A DNA stretch of 64,000 bases from Mycobacterium sp. 1164966.3 (lineage in GTDB: Bacteria > Actinomycetota > Actinomycetes > Mycobacteriales > Mycobacteriaceae): contig NZ_LZSG01000001.1 of the NCBI RefSeq assembly GCF_001665395.1, positions 248,001 to 312,000 of the forward strand, read 5' to 3'. The notes under the pieces were generated by a model that was not told the DNA's origin, ran no database searches, and saw nothing but the letters and a program-made list of their open reading frames with translations. The position numbers and the translations under genes were made by a program. Below are positions 10,996 to 22,529 of the stretch, piece by piece (the first letter of the stretch is position 1; every line of letters starts with the position of its first letter).

Positions 10996-11820
10996 CTAGC
11001 GTGCCGTCTTCAACCGCCCGCGCTGGGCGTCCCTGTTGCGCTCGAAGACCAGATGCAGGCCATGCAGGGTCAGGTGTTGGTCGTAGTGGTCGACGGTATG
11101 CAATTCCGGCAGTAGCAGCGGCGCCGTGTGGCCGGTTGCCACCACCGCGACCTTGTCGCCCAGGTCGCCGGAAAACCCGTCCACGTCCTCGCGGATGCGC
11201 CCGACCAGGCCGTCGACCAGACCGGCGAAGCCGAACACCGCACCGGCCTGCATGCATTCGACGGTGTTCTTGCCGACCACCGAACGGGGCCGGGCCAATT
11301 CGACGCGGCGCAAAGCCGCAGAGCGGGCCGCCGCGGCGTCCGACGAAACCTGGACCCCGGGAGCGATGGCGCCGCCCAGGAATTCGCCTTTGGCCGACAC
11401 CACGTCCACGCATATCGACGATCCGAAGTCGACGACGATGGCGGCCCTGTTGAACCGGTGGAATGCGGCCAGGCAGTTCACAATCCGGTCGGCGCCCACT
11501 TCCTTCGGATTGTCGACCAGCAGGGGAATGCCGGTACGCACACCCGGTTCGATCAGCACGTGCGGCACCGACGGCCAGTACTGGTCGAGCATGACGCGCA
11601 CCTCGTGCAGCACCGACGGCACGGTGGACAGCGCGGCCGCGCCGGTGAGCCGCTCCGAGTCGTCGCCGATCAGCCCGTCGATGGTCAGCGCCAGTTCATC
11701 GGCGGTTGCCTCGGACTCGGTGCGAATCCGCCACTGCTGCAAGACTTTTGCGTGCTCTTTGGTCCCGGTCAGCAGCCCGACGACGGTGTGCGTGTTGCGG
11801 ACGTCGATCGCCAGCAGCAC
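10996..11820 (-). CDS. coaX: type III pantothenate kinase CoaX
   Basis: A 274-residue ASKHA-fold kinase. The N-terminal phosphate motif is [16 protein letters not shown], with a second nucleotide motif [16 protein letters not shown] and the GGAIAPGV segment. The family phosphorylates pantothenate to begin CoA synthesis. In Mtb the type I enzyme CoaA carries the essential activity and CoaX appears inactive, so function here is uncertain. It starts 2 bases after panD, the last gene of the panC-panD-coaX run. Confidence 0.93.
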   Translation of the reverse strand: MLLAIDVRNTHTVVGLLTGTKEHAKVLQQWRIRTESEATADELALTIDGLIGDDSERLTGAAALSTVPSVLHEVRVMLDQYWPSVPHVLIEPGVRTGIPLLVDNPKEVGADRIVNCLAAFHRFNRAAIVVDFGSSICVDVVSAKGEFLGGAIAPGVQVSSDAAAARSAALRRVELARPRSVVGKNTVECMQAGAVFGFAGLVDGLVGRIREDVDGFSGDLGDKVAVVATGHTAPLLLPELHTVDHYDQHLTLHGLHLVFERNRDAQRGRLKTAR

Positions 11821-11822
11821 GG

Positions 11823-12242
11823 TTACCGCACACCGATCCGCGGGTCCAACAGCTCGGCCGCGTCGGGAGGCACGAAGGCCGGGTCGTGTCCCAGGTCGAT
11901 CTGCCTATTGCGGGCGTCGACGAACACGATCCGCGGCTGGTATGCCCGCGCCTCGGCATCCTCCATCGTCCCGTATGCGATCAGGATGACCAGATCGCCG
12001 GGATGAACGAGATGCGCTGCGGCACCGTTGATTCCGATCACGCCGCTGCCCCGCTCGCCGGTGATCGCGTAAGTGACCAGCCGCGCGCCGTTGTCGACGT
12101 CGACGATGGTCACCTGTTCGCCCTCGAGCAGGTCCGCGGCGTCCATCAGGTCGGCGTCGATGGTGACCGAGCCAACGTAGTGCAGGTCGGCCTGGGTCAC
12201 CGTGGCGCGGTGGATCTTCGACTTCAGCATCGTCCGTAACAT
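11823..12242 (-). CDS. panD: aspartate 1-decarboxylase PanD
   Basis: 139 residues from the ATG at 12242, which shares one base with the panC stop (TGATG) and follows GGAGGA. The self-processing site Gly24-Ser25 is intact (HYVGSVTI); cleavage there forms the pyruvoyl cofactor. It converts aspartate to beta-alanine for pantothenate synthesis. PanD is the target of pyrazinoic acid in Mtb. The C-terminal region (residues about 127-139, ending LLDPRIGVR) is present. Confidence 0.96.
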   Translation of the reverse strand: MLRTMLKSKIHRATVTQADLHYVGSVTIDADLMDAADLLEGEQVTIVDVDNGARLVTYAITGERGSGVIGINGAAAHLVHPGDLVILIAYGTMEDAEARAYQPRIVFVDARNRQIDLGHDPAFVPPDAAELLDPRIGVR

Positions 12243-13174
12243 CAGTTCCTCCAATGTGATTGGGCGTAATCGTCCGGTCTGGCGGTACCGGCGAGTGTTC
12301 CTATCTCAAGCGCGATGTTGTCCAGCAGCCTGGTCGTGCCCAGCCTGGCGGCGACCAGCATCCGGCCCGCTCCGCAAGCGGGCGCCGGGCCAAGGTCGGC
12401 GGCGCGCACTTCCAAGTAGTCGAGCACGAGCGCGGGGACGGCGTCGAGCACGGCGCGAGCCGCGTCCAGCGCGGCCTGCGCGCCCGCCGGGGCGGCATTC
12501 ATGCCGGCCAGCAGTGCCGCTGACAGCGTTCCGGCCAGCTCCCGCTGCGTGGGATCTAGGTAGCGGTTGCGCGACGACATCGCCAGCCCGTCGGTTTCCC
12601 GCATGGTCGGCACGCCGACCACCGCGACGTCGAGGTTCAGGTCGGCAGCCATCTGCCGGATCAGCACCAGCTGCTGGTAGTCCTTCTCGCCGAAGAACAC
12701 GCGGTCGGGACGCACGATCTGGAGCAGCTTCAGCACGACGGTCAGCACCCCGGTGAAATGCGTTGGCCGCGGCCCGCCCTCGAGTTCAGCGGCCAGCGGA
12801 CCGGGCTGCACGGTGGTGCGCAAGCCGTCGGGATACATCGCGGCCGCCGTCGGCGCGAACACGATCTCGACGCCCTCACCTCGCAGCAGCGCGAGGTCGT
12901 CGTCGAGCGTCCGCGGATAGGCGTCGAGGTCTTCGCCCGCCCCGAATTGCAGCGGGTTGACGAAGATGGACACCACGACCACCGAGCCGGGCACCAGTTT
13001 TGCGGCGCGGACGAGGGACAGATGCCCGTCGTGCAATGCACCCATGGTCGGCACCAGCATGATCCGGCGGCCGGTATGCCGCAGCGCGCGGCTGACGTCG
13101 GTGACGTCGCGCGGGGTCGAGTAGACGTTGAGTTCGCCGGGCTTGAATGCGGGCGGCTTGATCGCTTTGGTCAT
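12242..13174 (-). CDS. panC: pantothenate synthetase PanC
   Basis: 310 residues. It joins pantoate and beta-alanine with ATP in the cytoplasm. The N-terminal ATP-binding motif is [13 protein letters not shown] (HIGH-like); FGEKDYQQL and the KMSKS-like MSSRNRYL follow. The start overlaps the preceding DUF2520 gene by four bases (ATGA), and its stop overlaps panD, so the three genes are translationally coupled. Confidence 0.96.
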   Translation of the reverse strand: MTKAIKPPAFKPGELNVYSTPRDVTDVSRALRHTGRRIMLVPTMGALHDGHLSLVRAAKLVPGSVVVVSIFVNPLQFGAGEDLDAYPRTLDDDLALLRGEGVEIVFAPTAAAMYPDGLRTTVQPGPLAAELEGGPRPTHFTGVLTVVLKLLQIVRPDRVFFGEKDYQQLVLIRQMAADLNLDVAVVGVPTMRETDGLAMSSRNRYLDPTQRELAGTLSAALLAGMNAAPAGAQAALDAARAVLDAVPALVLDYLEVRAADLGPAPACGAGRMLVAARLGTTRLLDNIALEIGTLAGTARPDDYAQSHWRN

Positions 13175-14079
13175 GGCGTGAGCACTTCGACGACGTCGCC
13201 CGGGGCATGCGCACGCAGGGCGGTCCGCAGGGCGTTCACCCGATACGCGTGGGCCAGTTCCGGGTCGACTCGCTCCAGGGCGGCCAAATGGCCCGCGACG
13301 GCGGCAGCGTCACCGCGGGCGACCGGGCCGGTCAGCGCGGCCTGGCCGCGCTGCAGGGTGTTCTCCAGTGCCGCCCGGGCCAGCGGCCCGACGATGCGTT
13401 CGGCGATGCCGCCCGGTTGGTCGTCGACACTTTGTTGACCGAGCAGTTCGCTGCCGCGCAGGGCCGCGCGCAACGCCTCGAGCGCATCGGCCAGCACCGT
13501 CACCACATGGTTGCTCGCATGGGCCAGCGCAGCGTGATAAAGGACACGTGCGTCTTCGCGGACGCAGAAGGGCTCACCGCCCATCTCCAGTACCAGCGAC
13601 TGGGCGATCGCGTGTCCCACGTCGTCGGCGGCGGTGATTCCGAAGCAGGTGTCCGGCAGTCGGCTGATGTCCTCGTCGGAGCCGGTGAAGGTCATCGCCG
13701 GGTGAATGGCCAGCGGGATGCAGTCCGGGGCCAGCGGCGCGAGGATCGCGATCCCATTGGCGCCGGACGTGTGCGCGACGATCGTTCCGGGCCGCACGGC
13801 CGAGGTGGCGGCCAGGCCGGACACCAGCCCCGCCAACTCGCTGTCCGGGACCGCGAGCAGCAGCAGCTCGGCGGCGGTCGCGACCTCGGGCGGCGGCAGC
13901 ACCGCGGTATCGGGTAGCCGGCGCTGTGCCCGCTGGCGCGACGCGTGGGAGATGGCGCTGCACGCCACTACGACGTGGTCGGCGCGTTCCAGCGCGACAC
14001 CGAGTGCGGTGCCCACCCGGCCGGCCGAGATGATTCCCACCTTGAGCCTGGCCGGGCGCAGTCCGTCGAACTGCACCAT
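13171..14079 (-). CDS. Rossmann-fold DUF2520 protein (Rv3603c-like)
   Basis: 302 residues. An N-terminal NAD(P)-binding Rossmann motif ([17 protein letters not shown], about residues 13-29) is followed by a helical DUF2520 domain, the arrangement of 6-phosphogluconate-dehydrogenase-like and ketopantoate-reductase-like enzymes. The conserved HTSGANG and IHPAMTF segments lie between. Coupling to panC by an ATGA overlap suggests a role in pantothenate supply, for example ketopantoate reduction. That substrate is inference; no biochemical evidence is visible. Confidence 0.85.
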   Translation of the reverse strand: MVQFDGLRPARLKVGIISAGRVGTALGVALERADHVVVACSAISHASRQRAQRRLPDTAVLPPPEVATAAELLLLAVPDSELAGLVSGLAATSAVRPGTIVAHTSGANGIAILAPLAPDCIPLAIHPAMTFTGSDEDISRLPDTCFGITAADDVGHAIAQSLVLEMGGEPFCVREDARVLYHAALAHASNHVVTVLADALEALRAALRGSELLGQQSVDDQPGGIAERIVGPLARAALENTLQRGQAALTGPVARGDAAAVAGHLAALERVDPELAHAYRVNALRTALRAHAPGDVVEVLTP

Positions 14080-14189
14080 CGCAGCGACCTCGCAAAGTTA
14101 CTTGGTTCGTTCCAGTCCCCTCATCGGGCGAGCCAGGGGTACCGGACGGTCAGGAAAGACTGTAGTCGAAAACTCGCGCAGGTCCCAGT

Positions 14190-15452
14190 TCAGCCTTCGC
14201 GGCGACGTCGTCGGCCACCCCCGGTGGGCTCGACCTGCAGCCGTGCCAACAGGTCGGCCACCGAATGACCCCCGCTGGGCGGGGCTCCGTCGTCCGCCAA
14301 CGGGTCCGCGCCGCGGTGCCGGGGGGCCGGCTCGGGCGGCGACGGCGGGGCCATCCGAGGCGGTGGGGCAGGCGTGGCAGCCGTCGGTGGCGGCGTCGGC
14401 TGGCTGATGTCCGGGCCAGCAGGGCGTCCGCCACCCGGAATGCCCTCGACGCCGAAGTCGGGGTATTCCGCTGCATGCCGCGACCGCGCGCGCCAGCCGG
14501 AATCTCCATAGGGCCCCGCCGGCTCGGGTTGCGTCGGCGGGCGGGCGGAAAACTCCTCTTGGGTGGAATGCCGGGAGCGCCGGCCCGAGGGCGCGGCGGG
14601 CGGCGCAGGGACAGCGTCGCCGCCCGCCCAATTGCTGCCAGGTTTTCCCGGTGGTAGCCATTGGCCCTGGGCGGCGGCCGGTTGCCAATCCTGACGCGGC
14701 GGTTGCGGGTGGGGTTCTGGTTGTGGGGGCTCGAATCGCGGCCCTGGGGGCGGCGGCTCGTAGTGCAGCCTCGGGTCAGGCGGCGGTGCTGCCGGACGCG
14801 GCGTCATCGACGGACCCGTGCCGGCGAACGGCACCCCCACCTCGGGAACGTCGATGATCGATGCTTCGTCGGGCCGGGCGGCGCTGTCCTGGCGGACCGA
14901 GGTAACCCGATCGCTGGTCACCCAGTCGACGGGTGCGCCTTCCCCGTTGCGGCTCCAGTCACCGTAGGCGCCGGCGGTGTCCGACTCACCTGGCTGATTC
15001 TCCAGCGCCCGCCGCTGCTCGAGGTCCGTGTCGAACAGAATCTCCAGGCTGGTCCGCAATGCGGCCAGCTCTGCCCGCAGCGCCGCCACGTCGTCGGCGG
15101 CCTGGGCACGCAGCTCGCTGGCCAGCTCGCGGCGCAGCTGCGACTCCACAGTCAGCTCGTATTCGCGTCTCGCGGAGATCTCCCGATCCAGCTGCAGGTC
15201 GTAGACCAACTTCAGGTCACGCACTCGGGACTGGTCAGCGTCGGCTTGTCGGCGGTAGAGCACCGACACAAAAGCGCCGGCGATGGCGGCCCACAGCGCC
15301 AGGATCACAGCGAGCTTGAGAAGTTCCACGCGATTGGTGAAAACCAGTGCGGAACTGGCTCCCATCACGAGAACCAGCAACACCGTCAAGAGCACCCACC
15401 CCGGCCTGCGGCCGCCGCGCCGGGTACGGGCGCCGCGGGACAGAACGGTCAT
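14190..15452 (-). CDS. membrane protein with proline-rich tail (Rv3604c-like)
   Basis: 420 residues. An Arg-rich N-terminus is followed by two hydrophobic helices (about residues 20-38 and 46-66), then a long alpha-helical, probably coiled-coil stretch rich in Glu/Arg/Leu (about 72-150). The rest is low-complexity Pro/Arg/Gly sequence. The family is known only as a conserved mycobacterial membrane protein (DUF6779 type). It sits inside the folate/pantothenate operon, but nothing in the sequence indicates an enzymatic role. The tail length is likely to vary between species. Confidence 0.78.
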   Translation of the reverse strand: MTVLSRGARTRRGGRRPGWVLLTVLLVLVMGASSALVFTNRVELLKLAVILALWAAIAGAFVSVLYRRQADADQSRVRDLKLVYDLQLDREISARREYELTVESQLRRELASELRAQAADDVAALRAELAALRTSLEILFDTDLEQRRALENQPGESDTAGAYGDWSRNGEGAPVDWVTSDRVTSVRQDSAARPDEASIIDVPEVGVPFAGTGPSMTPRPAAPPPDPRLHYEPPPPGPRFEPPQPEPHPQPPRQDWQPAAAQGQWLPPGKPGSNWAGGDAVPAPPAAPSGRRSRHSTQEEFSARPPTQPEPAGPYGDSGWRARSRHAAEYPDFGVEGIPGGGRPAGPDISQPTPPPTAATPAPPPRMAPPSPPEPAPRHRGADPLADDGAPPSGGHSVADLLARLQVEPTGGGRRRRREG

Positions 15453-15571
15453 GGCCGTACTGTACCTGGGCGAGGTCAGACCGCGTGTCGCGCGAGTCCG
15501 GCGATTCGTTGGCGAGCGGGCGCAAATGCTCCCGTTTCGGTTGGAAAGGGCAGCTTTTGCGTCTCCCCCCG

Positions 15572-16048
15572 CTAGCTTTCGGCGCCGTCACCGTGCTGGG
15601 TTGGATCCTGCGGAGATTTGCAGCAATGCTGCAGCCAGAGAGCGGCAACCACCAAAGCCAGTGCGCTCAACGCGGCCACCACGGCACCCGGGGTGTCCTC
15701 GGCCGCGGCCCGCAGCCAAGACCGTCGCGGCAGCACGTACACCAACACGGCCACCCACCAACCAAGTACCAGCGCCCCCACCCAGGCCGATGCCTTGGCC
15801 ACCACCACGCTGCGCGCCACCGAGAGCGGATGCAGCCAACCCGGACCGTCGCCGATCTCGCCGTCGCTGATCTTGGTCCGCACATAGCGGCCCCACAGTG
15901 CCTCCGCCACGGCCACAGCCAGCAGCGACGACCCGGTCCACACCGTGATCGGCGGAAACCACCGATACAGCAGGATCACCAACAGATAACCCAGGATCCC
16001 AGCGCCGATCACCGCGGCCGACAGGTCACGTCTCCTGGTCGGTCCCAT
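15572..16048 (-). CDS. DUF3180 membrane protein (Rv3605c-like)
   Basis: 158 residues, with about four transmembrane helices starting after MGPTRRRDLSAA. The ATG at 16048 shares one base with the folK stop (TGATG), so the start is well fixed and translation is coupled to folK. The family (DUF3180) is conserved next to folK in actinobacteria. Function is unknown. Confidence 0.85.
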   Translation of the reverse strand: MGPTRRRDLSAAVIGAGILGYLLVILLYRWFPPITVWTGSSLLAVAVAEALWGRYVRTKISDGEIGDGPGWLHPLSVARSVVVAKASAWVGALVLGWWVAVLVYVLPRRSWLRAAAEDTPGAVVAALSALALVVAALWLQHCCKSPQDPTQHGDGAES

Positions 16049-16572
16049 CAGCGCAGCGCCAGCCCCGTCAACCGAACGCCCTCCCGGTCGGCCGGCGCCA
16101 GCTCGGCCAGTAACCGGGCGACCGGCGTCGGTCCCGCGGCTACCGTCAGCTGCGCGCCGGGGTCGACGTCCAGCCACGGGATCATCACGAACGCGCGCAG
16201 ATGGGCCAGCGGGTGCGGCAAGGTCAGGTTGTTTTCCCTGGAGACCACTTCCACCGGGCCGGCCCGACCGGTCCGATAACAGGCGATCAGGTCTACGTCC
16301 AGCGTGCGGGGACCCCAACGCTCGCCACGGATCCGGCCCGCGGCCCGCTCGAACTCCTGAGCCCGGCGCAGCCAGGCCTGCTCGTCGCACGCCGGGTCGT
16401 CGGCGATCAGCACCGCGTTCAGGAACGCGCCCTGATCCACCCGGCCCCAGGGCGCTGTCTCGTATACCGGTGAGATGGCTTGCACGGAATCGCCCAGCGC
16501 GTCCACGACCGACTGCAGCCGCGCCAACCGGTCGCCCAGGTTGGAGCCGATGGACAGCACCACGGCGGTCAT
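16048..16572 (-). CDS. folK: HPPK, 6-hydroxymethyl-dihydropterin pyrophosphokinase
   Basis: 174 residues. Family signatures are present: LSIGSNLGDR at the N-terminus, PVYETAPWG, and the metal-binding RWGPRTLDVDLI. It transfers pyrophosphate from ATP to the pterin before FolP condenses it with p-aminobenzoate. It is slightly shorter than Mtb FolK (188) as I recall it. It stands between folB and the DUF3180 gene. Confidence 0.95.
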   Translation of the reverse strand: MTAVVLSIGSNLGDRLARLQSVVDALGDSVQAISPVYETAPWGRVDQGAFLNAVLIADDPACDEQAWLRRAQEFERAAGRIRGERWGPRTLDVDLIACYRTGRAGPVEVVSRENNLTLPHPLAHLRAFVMIPWLDVDPGAQLTVAAGPTPVARLLAELAPADREGVRLTGLALR

Positions 16573-16597
16573 CCGCGCCGCTCCTCTGCGGCGGGGG

Positions 16598-16999
16598 TCA
16601 TACGGCCCCGCCCGCCGGGATCACCGAGCCGCGTCCGCCCCGCCGCGACCGTCGCACCACCACGGCGACATCGGTGAACTGCCGCGGGATGGGGGCCTGC
16701 GGCTTGTGCACCACGACCTCGACGGCGTGCACGCGTGGGTCGTTCATCACCTGGTCGGCGATCTGGGCCCCGACGGTTTCGATCAGTTTGCGTGGCGGCC
16801 CGGCTACCACACCGGCCGCCAGCTCGGCCAGCGCGGCATAGTCGTAGGTGTCGGCCAGGTCATCGCTGACGGCCGCGTCGGCCAGGTCGATCCACACCGT
16901 GATATCGACGACGAAGTCCTGCCCGGTCGCGCGTTCCTGTTCGAAGACTCCGTGGCGACCATGAACTGTCAAGCCGCGCAATTCGATTCGGTCAGCCAT
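16598..16999 (-). CDS. folB: dihydroneopterin aldolase
   Basis: 133 residues from the ATG at 16999. A GTG two codons upstream is possible, but the Mtb protein begins at the equivalent ATG. The N-terminal motif [11 protein letters not shown] and the C-terminal [13 protein letters not shown] with its catalytic lysine are present. It cleaves dihydroneopterin to the hydroxymethyl pterin used by FolK. It overlaps folP1 by eight bases. Confidence 0.95.
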   Translation of the reverse strand: MADRIELRGLTVHGRHGVFEQERATGQDFVVDITVWIDLADAAVSDDLADTYDYAALAELAAGVVAGPPRKLIETVGAQIADQVMNDPRVHAVEVVVHKPQAPIPRQFTDVAVVVRRSRRGGRGSVIPAGGAV

Positions 17000-17828
17000 C
17001 GCCACCCAGCTCAGTGTTCTGCGGCTGCGTCCAGGCCGCGACGACCTTCAGGGCGTCCACCGTGGCTCGCACGTCGTGCACCCGCACACCCCAGGCACCG
17101 TGCAGGGCGGCCAGTGCGGAAATCACCGCGGTCGCCGTCTCCCGCCCGTCCGGCGGTCGCACTGTTCCGTCGGGCCCGCCGGCCAGCAACCTGCCGAGGA
17201 ACCGCTTGCGCGACGCGCCGAGCAGGACCGGAATGCCGGTGGCCACCAGCTCCGGCAACGCCCGCAGCAGAGCCCAATTGTGTTGTCCCGTCTTGGCGAA
17301 TCCCAGGCCGGGGTCGATGATCAGCTTCGCCGGATCGACGCCGGCACCCACCGCGTCATGGACGCCGGCAAGCAACTCGGCGCGCACTTCGGCCACCACG
17401 TCGCGGTACTGCGGAGCTGCATGCGGGCGCTCGGCCGACATCGGTCGCCAGTGCATCAACACCCACCGCACGCCCGCTTCGGCCACCAGCGGAGCCATCG
17501 CCGGATCGGCCCGTCCCCCGGAAACGTCGTTGACGATCTGTGCCCCGCTCTCCAGCGCGGTCCGCGCCACCTCGGCGCGCATGGTGTCGATGCTGACGGT
17601 AATACCTTGCGCTGCAAGCTCTTTGACTACCGGAACCACCCGGGCGGCCTCGACTCGAGCGTCGACGCGAACGGCTCCGGGGCGGGTCGACTCGCCCCCG
17701 ACGTCGACAATTCCCGCGCCGTCTGCGGCCAGTGTCAGACCGTGCTGGACGGCGTCGTCAACATCGAGATAACGCCCGCCGTCCGAGAATGAGTCGTCGG
17801 TGACGTTCAGAACCCCCATAACTTGCAC
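16992..17828 (-). CDS. folP1: dihydropteroate synthase
   Basis: 278 residues from a GTG located 12 bases after the folE stop; the next in-frame codons upstream end at that stop, so the start is firmly bounded. TIM-barrel DHPS signatures are present: [38 protein letters not shown] and GASRKRFLG. It joins hydroxymethyl-dihydropterin pyrophosphate and p-aminobenzoate, and is the target of sulfonamides and of p-aminosalicylate as a pro-drug. Confidence 0.96.
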   Translation of the reverse strand: MQVMGVLNVTDDSFSDGGRYLDVDDAVQHGLTLAADGAGIVDVGGESTRPGAVRVDARVEAARVVPVVKELAAQGITVSIDTMRAEVARTALESGAQIVNDVSGGRADPAMAPLVAEAGVRWVLMHWRPMSAERPHAAPQYRDVVAEVRAELLAGVHDAVGAGVDPAKLIIDPGLGFAKTGQHNWALLRALPELVATGIPVLLGASRKRFLGRLLAGGPDGTVRPPDGRETATAVISALAALHGAWGVRVHDVRATVDALKVVAAWTQPQNTELGGDG

Positions 17829-17840
17829 AGGCGCGCCGAC

Positions 17841-18449
17841 TCACTTACGCAGGATGAGGTCGAGCGCTTCGGCTCGAGAAGCGGCGGAGGTCTTGAACTG
17901 ACCGCGCACCGCGGATGTCGTCGTGATGGCGCCGGGTTTGCGGACGCCGCGCATCGCCATGCACAGGTGCTCGGCCTCGACGACGACGATCACCCCGCGC
18001 GGGTTGAGCCGGCTCACCAGCGCGTCGGCGATCTGGCTGGTGAGTCGTTCCTGCACCTGCGGCCGCTTGGCGTAGAGGTCGACCAGCCGGGCGATCTTGG
18101 ACAGCCCGGTCACCCGGCCGTCGTCGCCGGGGATGTATCCGACGTGGGCCACGCCGTGGAAGGACACCAGATGGTGTTCACAGGTGGAGTAGAGCGGGAT
18201 CTCCTTGACGATCACCATTTCGTCGTGGTCTTCGTCGAACGTGGTGTTCAGCACCGCGTCCGGGTCGGTGTAGAGACCGGCGAACATCTCGCGGTATGCG
18301 CGGGCCACCCGGGCCGGGGTTTCTTGCAGGCCGTTGCGTTCGGGGTCCTCGCCGATCGCGCAGAGCAACTCGCGGATCGCGGCCTCAGCGCGTGGCTGGT
18401 CGAAGACCCGGATGCGCCTGGTGGCGGGGCGGGAATCCGGCAGGGCCAT
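17841..18449 (-). CDS. folE: GTP cyclohydrolase I
   Basis: 202 residues, the same length as the Mtb enzyme. The zinc-binding Cys and two His of [13 protein letters not shown] and the later Cys in [11 protein letters not shown] are present, as is [20 protein letters not shown]. It converts GTP to dihydroneopterin triphosphate, the first step of folate synthesis. It follows ftsH by 15 bp and leads directly into folP1. Confidence 0.97.
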   Translation of the reverse strand: MALPDSRPATRRIRVFDQPRAEAAIRELLCAIGEDPERNGLQETPARVARAYREMFAGLYTDPDAVLNTTFDEDHDEMVIVKEIPLYSTCEHHLVSFHGVAHVGYIPGDDGRVTGLSKIARLVDLYAKRPQVQERLTSQIADALVSRLNPRGVIVVVEAEHLCMAMRGVRKPGAITTTSAVRGQFKTSAASRAEALDLILRK

Positions 18450-18464
18450 CGAATCCTCCGTTCG

Positions 18465-20780
<2,316 letters not shown>

Positions 20781-20850
20781 CAATCATCGGCCTCTTCGGC
20801 CAGGTTCCTTCCCCGATTACACGCAGCTGGAAAAGTCCAGGCTACCGCTC

Positions 20851-20975
20851 GCGGCGATCGCCAGCTCCGGCAGCGCCGGGGCGCAGCGGTCGCCGCCATC
20901 GTGTGCGCGGCGATCGCCAGCTCCGGCAGCGCCGGGGCGCAGCGGGTCGCCGCCATCGTGCCCGCGGCGATCGCG
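20851..20975. repeat. 56-bp tandem repeat upstream of ftsH
   Basis: Two copies (20851 and 20907) plus the start of a third (20964) of a GC-rich unit beginning GCGGCGATCGCCAGC, with period 56-57 bp. It lies in the 303-bp gap between ftsH and the VOC gene, together with the hairpin at 21054-21081. The unit resembles the 56-bp repeat at 29625-29734 (shared GGCGATCGC, then GCCGGG, AGCGGGTCG and CCATC in the same order). Confidence 0.8.
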
Positions 20976-21053
20976 TTTGTTCGCTAAGACAACGATCGGC
21001 AGTTCCCGACGGCCATGCGCTCATCGAGCGTGACGCCTGCGCCACGTTGGGCA

Positions 21054-21081
21054 CCGAGCGTGACGCTGGCGTCACGCTCGG
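21054..21081 (-). terminator. perfect 13-bp hairpin after the VOC gene
   Basis: CCGAGCGTGACGC and its exact complement, separated by TG, three bases past the VOC stop codon. There is no T-run, so it would be a non-canonical mycobacterial terminator. A degenerate copy of the arm (CGAGCGTGACGCC) lies just beyond at about 21025. Confidence 0.5.
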
Positions 21082-21083
21082 CG

Positions 21084-21497
21084 TCACTCGTAGTAGCGGG
21101 CCTCGACGACATTGCCGTCGGGGTCGGGGAAGTAGTAGCCCTGGGGCGCCCAGCCCTGCGCACCGAAGGTGTGGTTAAGCCGCGCGCTGGTGTCCACGCC
21201 GGCGGCCTGCAGGCGCTGGTCCAGCGCGTCGTATTCGGCTTTCGACATTGCCAGGCAGACGTGGTTCACCGGGTGGCCCGCGCTGCCCGCAACCCTCGTC
21301 ATCGATGCGGTGCCGGCGGCGTTTTCCACCGGCATCAGGTCGATGATCGAGTCCTCGGACACCCGCACGCTGGGGAACGGCGCCTCGCCGGCCTCGAACT
21401 CGGCAAACCGCACCGGTGCCAGCCCGACCACCTTCGTGTAGAAGTCCATCGCGGCCCGTGGATCCTTCGTCCAGAGAACTATGTGGTCCAAACGCAT
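21084..21497 (-). CDS. VOC/glyoxalase-family protein
   Basis: 137 residues from the ATG at 21497. A vicinal-oxygen-chelate fold is recognisable: MRLDHIVLWTKDP with the first metal histidine, a second at HPVNHVCLAM, and GYYFPDPDGNVVEARYYE with the terminal glutamate. It belongs to the glyoxalase/bleomycin-resistance group; the substrate is unknown. It stands in the position where Mtb carries the espACD genes (Rv3616c-Rv3614c) and is divergent from ephA over 66 bp. Confidence 0.87.
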   Translation of the reverse strand: MRLDHIVLWTKDPRAAMDFYTKVVGLAPVRFAEFEAGEAPFPSVRVSEDSIIDLMPVENAAGTASMTRVAGSAGHPVNHVCLAMSKAEYDALDQRLQAAGVDTSARLNHTFGAQGWAPQGYYFPDPDGNVVEARYYE

Positions 21498-21563
21498 GCA
21501 CAAATTATGGTGCGCGGAGCATCAGGCCTTCTCAGCCCGGTGCCGTTGTGATTTGGTGAGACG

Positions 21564-22529
21564 GTGGCGTGGTCAACCGAACGGTTAGTGGAGACCAACG
21601 GTGTGCAACTGCGGGTGTTCGAGGCCGGGGATCGCGGCTCCAAAGTGGTGGTCCTGTGCCACGGCTTTCCCGAACTCGCCTATTCCTGGCGGCATCAGAT
21701 TCCGGCGCTGGCCGACGCCGGCTATCACGTACTGGCGCCCGATCAGCGCGGCTACGGCGGCTCGTCGCGTCCGGATGCGATCGAGGCCTACGACATCCAC
21801 CAATTGACCGCGGACATTGTCGGTTTGCTCGACGACGTCGGAGCCGAAAAAGCGGTGTGGGTCGGCCATGACTGGGGTGCCACCGTGGTCTGGAATGCGC
21901 CGCTGCTGCACCCGGAACGGGTCGCGGCCGTGGCCGCGTTGAGCGTTCCCCCGGTACCTCGCCCGAAAAGGCCGACGACGCAAGCGCTTCGGCACATATT
22001 CGGCGAAAACTTCTTCTACATCTTGTATTTTCAGGAACCCGGTGTCGCCGACGCCGAGCTCGACGCTGACCCTGAGCGCACCATGCGCCGGATGATGGGT
22101 GGCCTAACGCTTTCCGCCGACTCGAACGCGGGCGTGCGGATGGCGGCGTCCAGCGGCGAAGGCTTCATCGACCGCCTTCCAGAGCCCGACAGGCTACCCG
22201 GCTGGCTCCGCCCAGACGAGTTCGACCATTACGTCAGCGAATTCACGCGAACCGGATTCACCGGCGGGCTGAACTGGTATCGCGCCATGGACCGCAATTG
22301 GGAAACCACGGCGCACCTGGCCGAAAACACCATTTCGGTGCCGTGCTTCTTCATCGGTGGAACGAACGATCCTGTACTGACATTTACCCGCCGAGACCGG
22401 GCCGCGGAAGTGGTCAGCGGCCCGTACCGCGAGGTCATGATCGACGGCGCAGGGCACTGGCTGCAGCAGGAGCACCCCGACCGGGTCAATGCCGCGCTGC
22501 TCGAGTTCCTCGAAGGAGTGGAATGGTGA
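21564..22529 (+). CDS. ephA: epoxide hydrolase EphA
   Basis: 321 residues from a GTG. An alpha/beta-hydrolase-type epoxide hydrolase with the oxyanion-hole motif HGFPE, nucleophile Asp in GHDWGA and base His in GAGHWLQQEHP. It adds water to epoxides in the cytoplasm, possibly for detoxification or lipid metabolism. It corresponds to Mtb Rv3617. Its TGA overlaps the start of the monooxygenase gene, which starts a coupled three-gene operon. Confidence 0.93.
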   Translation: MAWSTERLVETNGVQLRVFEAGDRGSKVVVLCHGFPELAYSWRHQIPALADAGYHVLAPDQRGYGGSSRPDAIEAYDIHQLTADIVGLLDDVGAEKAVWVGHDWGATVVWNAPLLHPERVAAVAALSVPPVPRPKRPTTQALRHIFGENFFYILYFQEPGVADAELDADPERTMRRMMGGLTLSADSNAGVRMAASSGEGFIDRLPEPDRLPGWLRPDEFDHYVSEFTRTGFTGGLNWYRAMDRNWETTAHLAENTISVPCFFIGGTNDPVLTFTRRDRAAEVVSGPYREVMIDGAGHWLQQEHPDRVNAALLEFLEGVEW

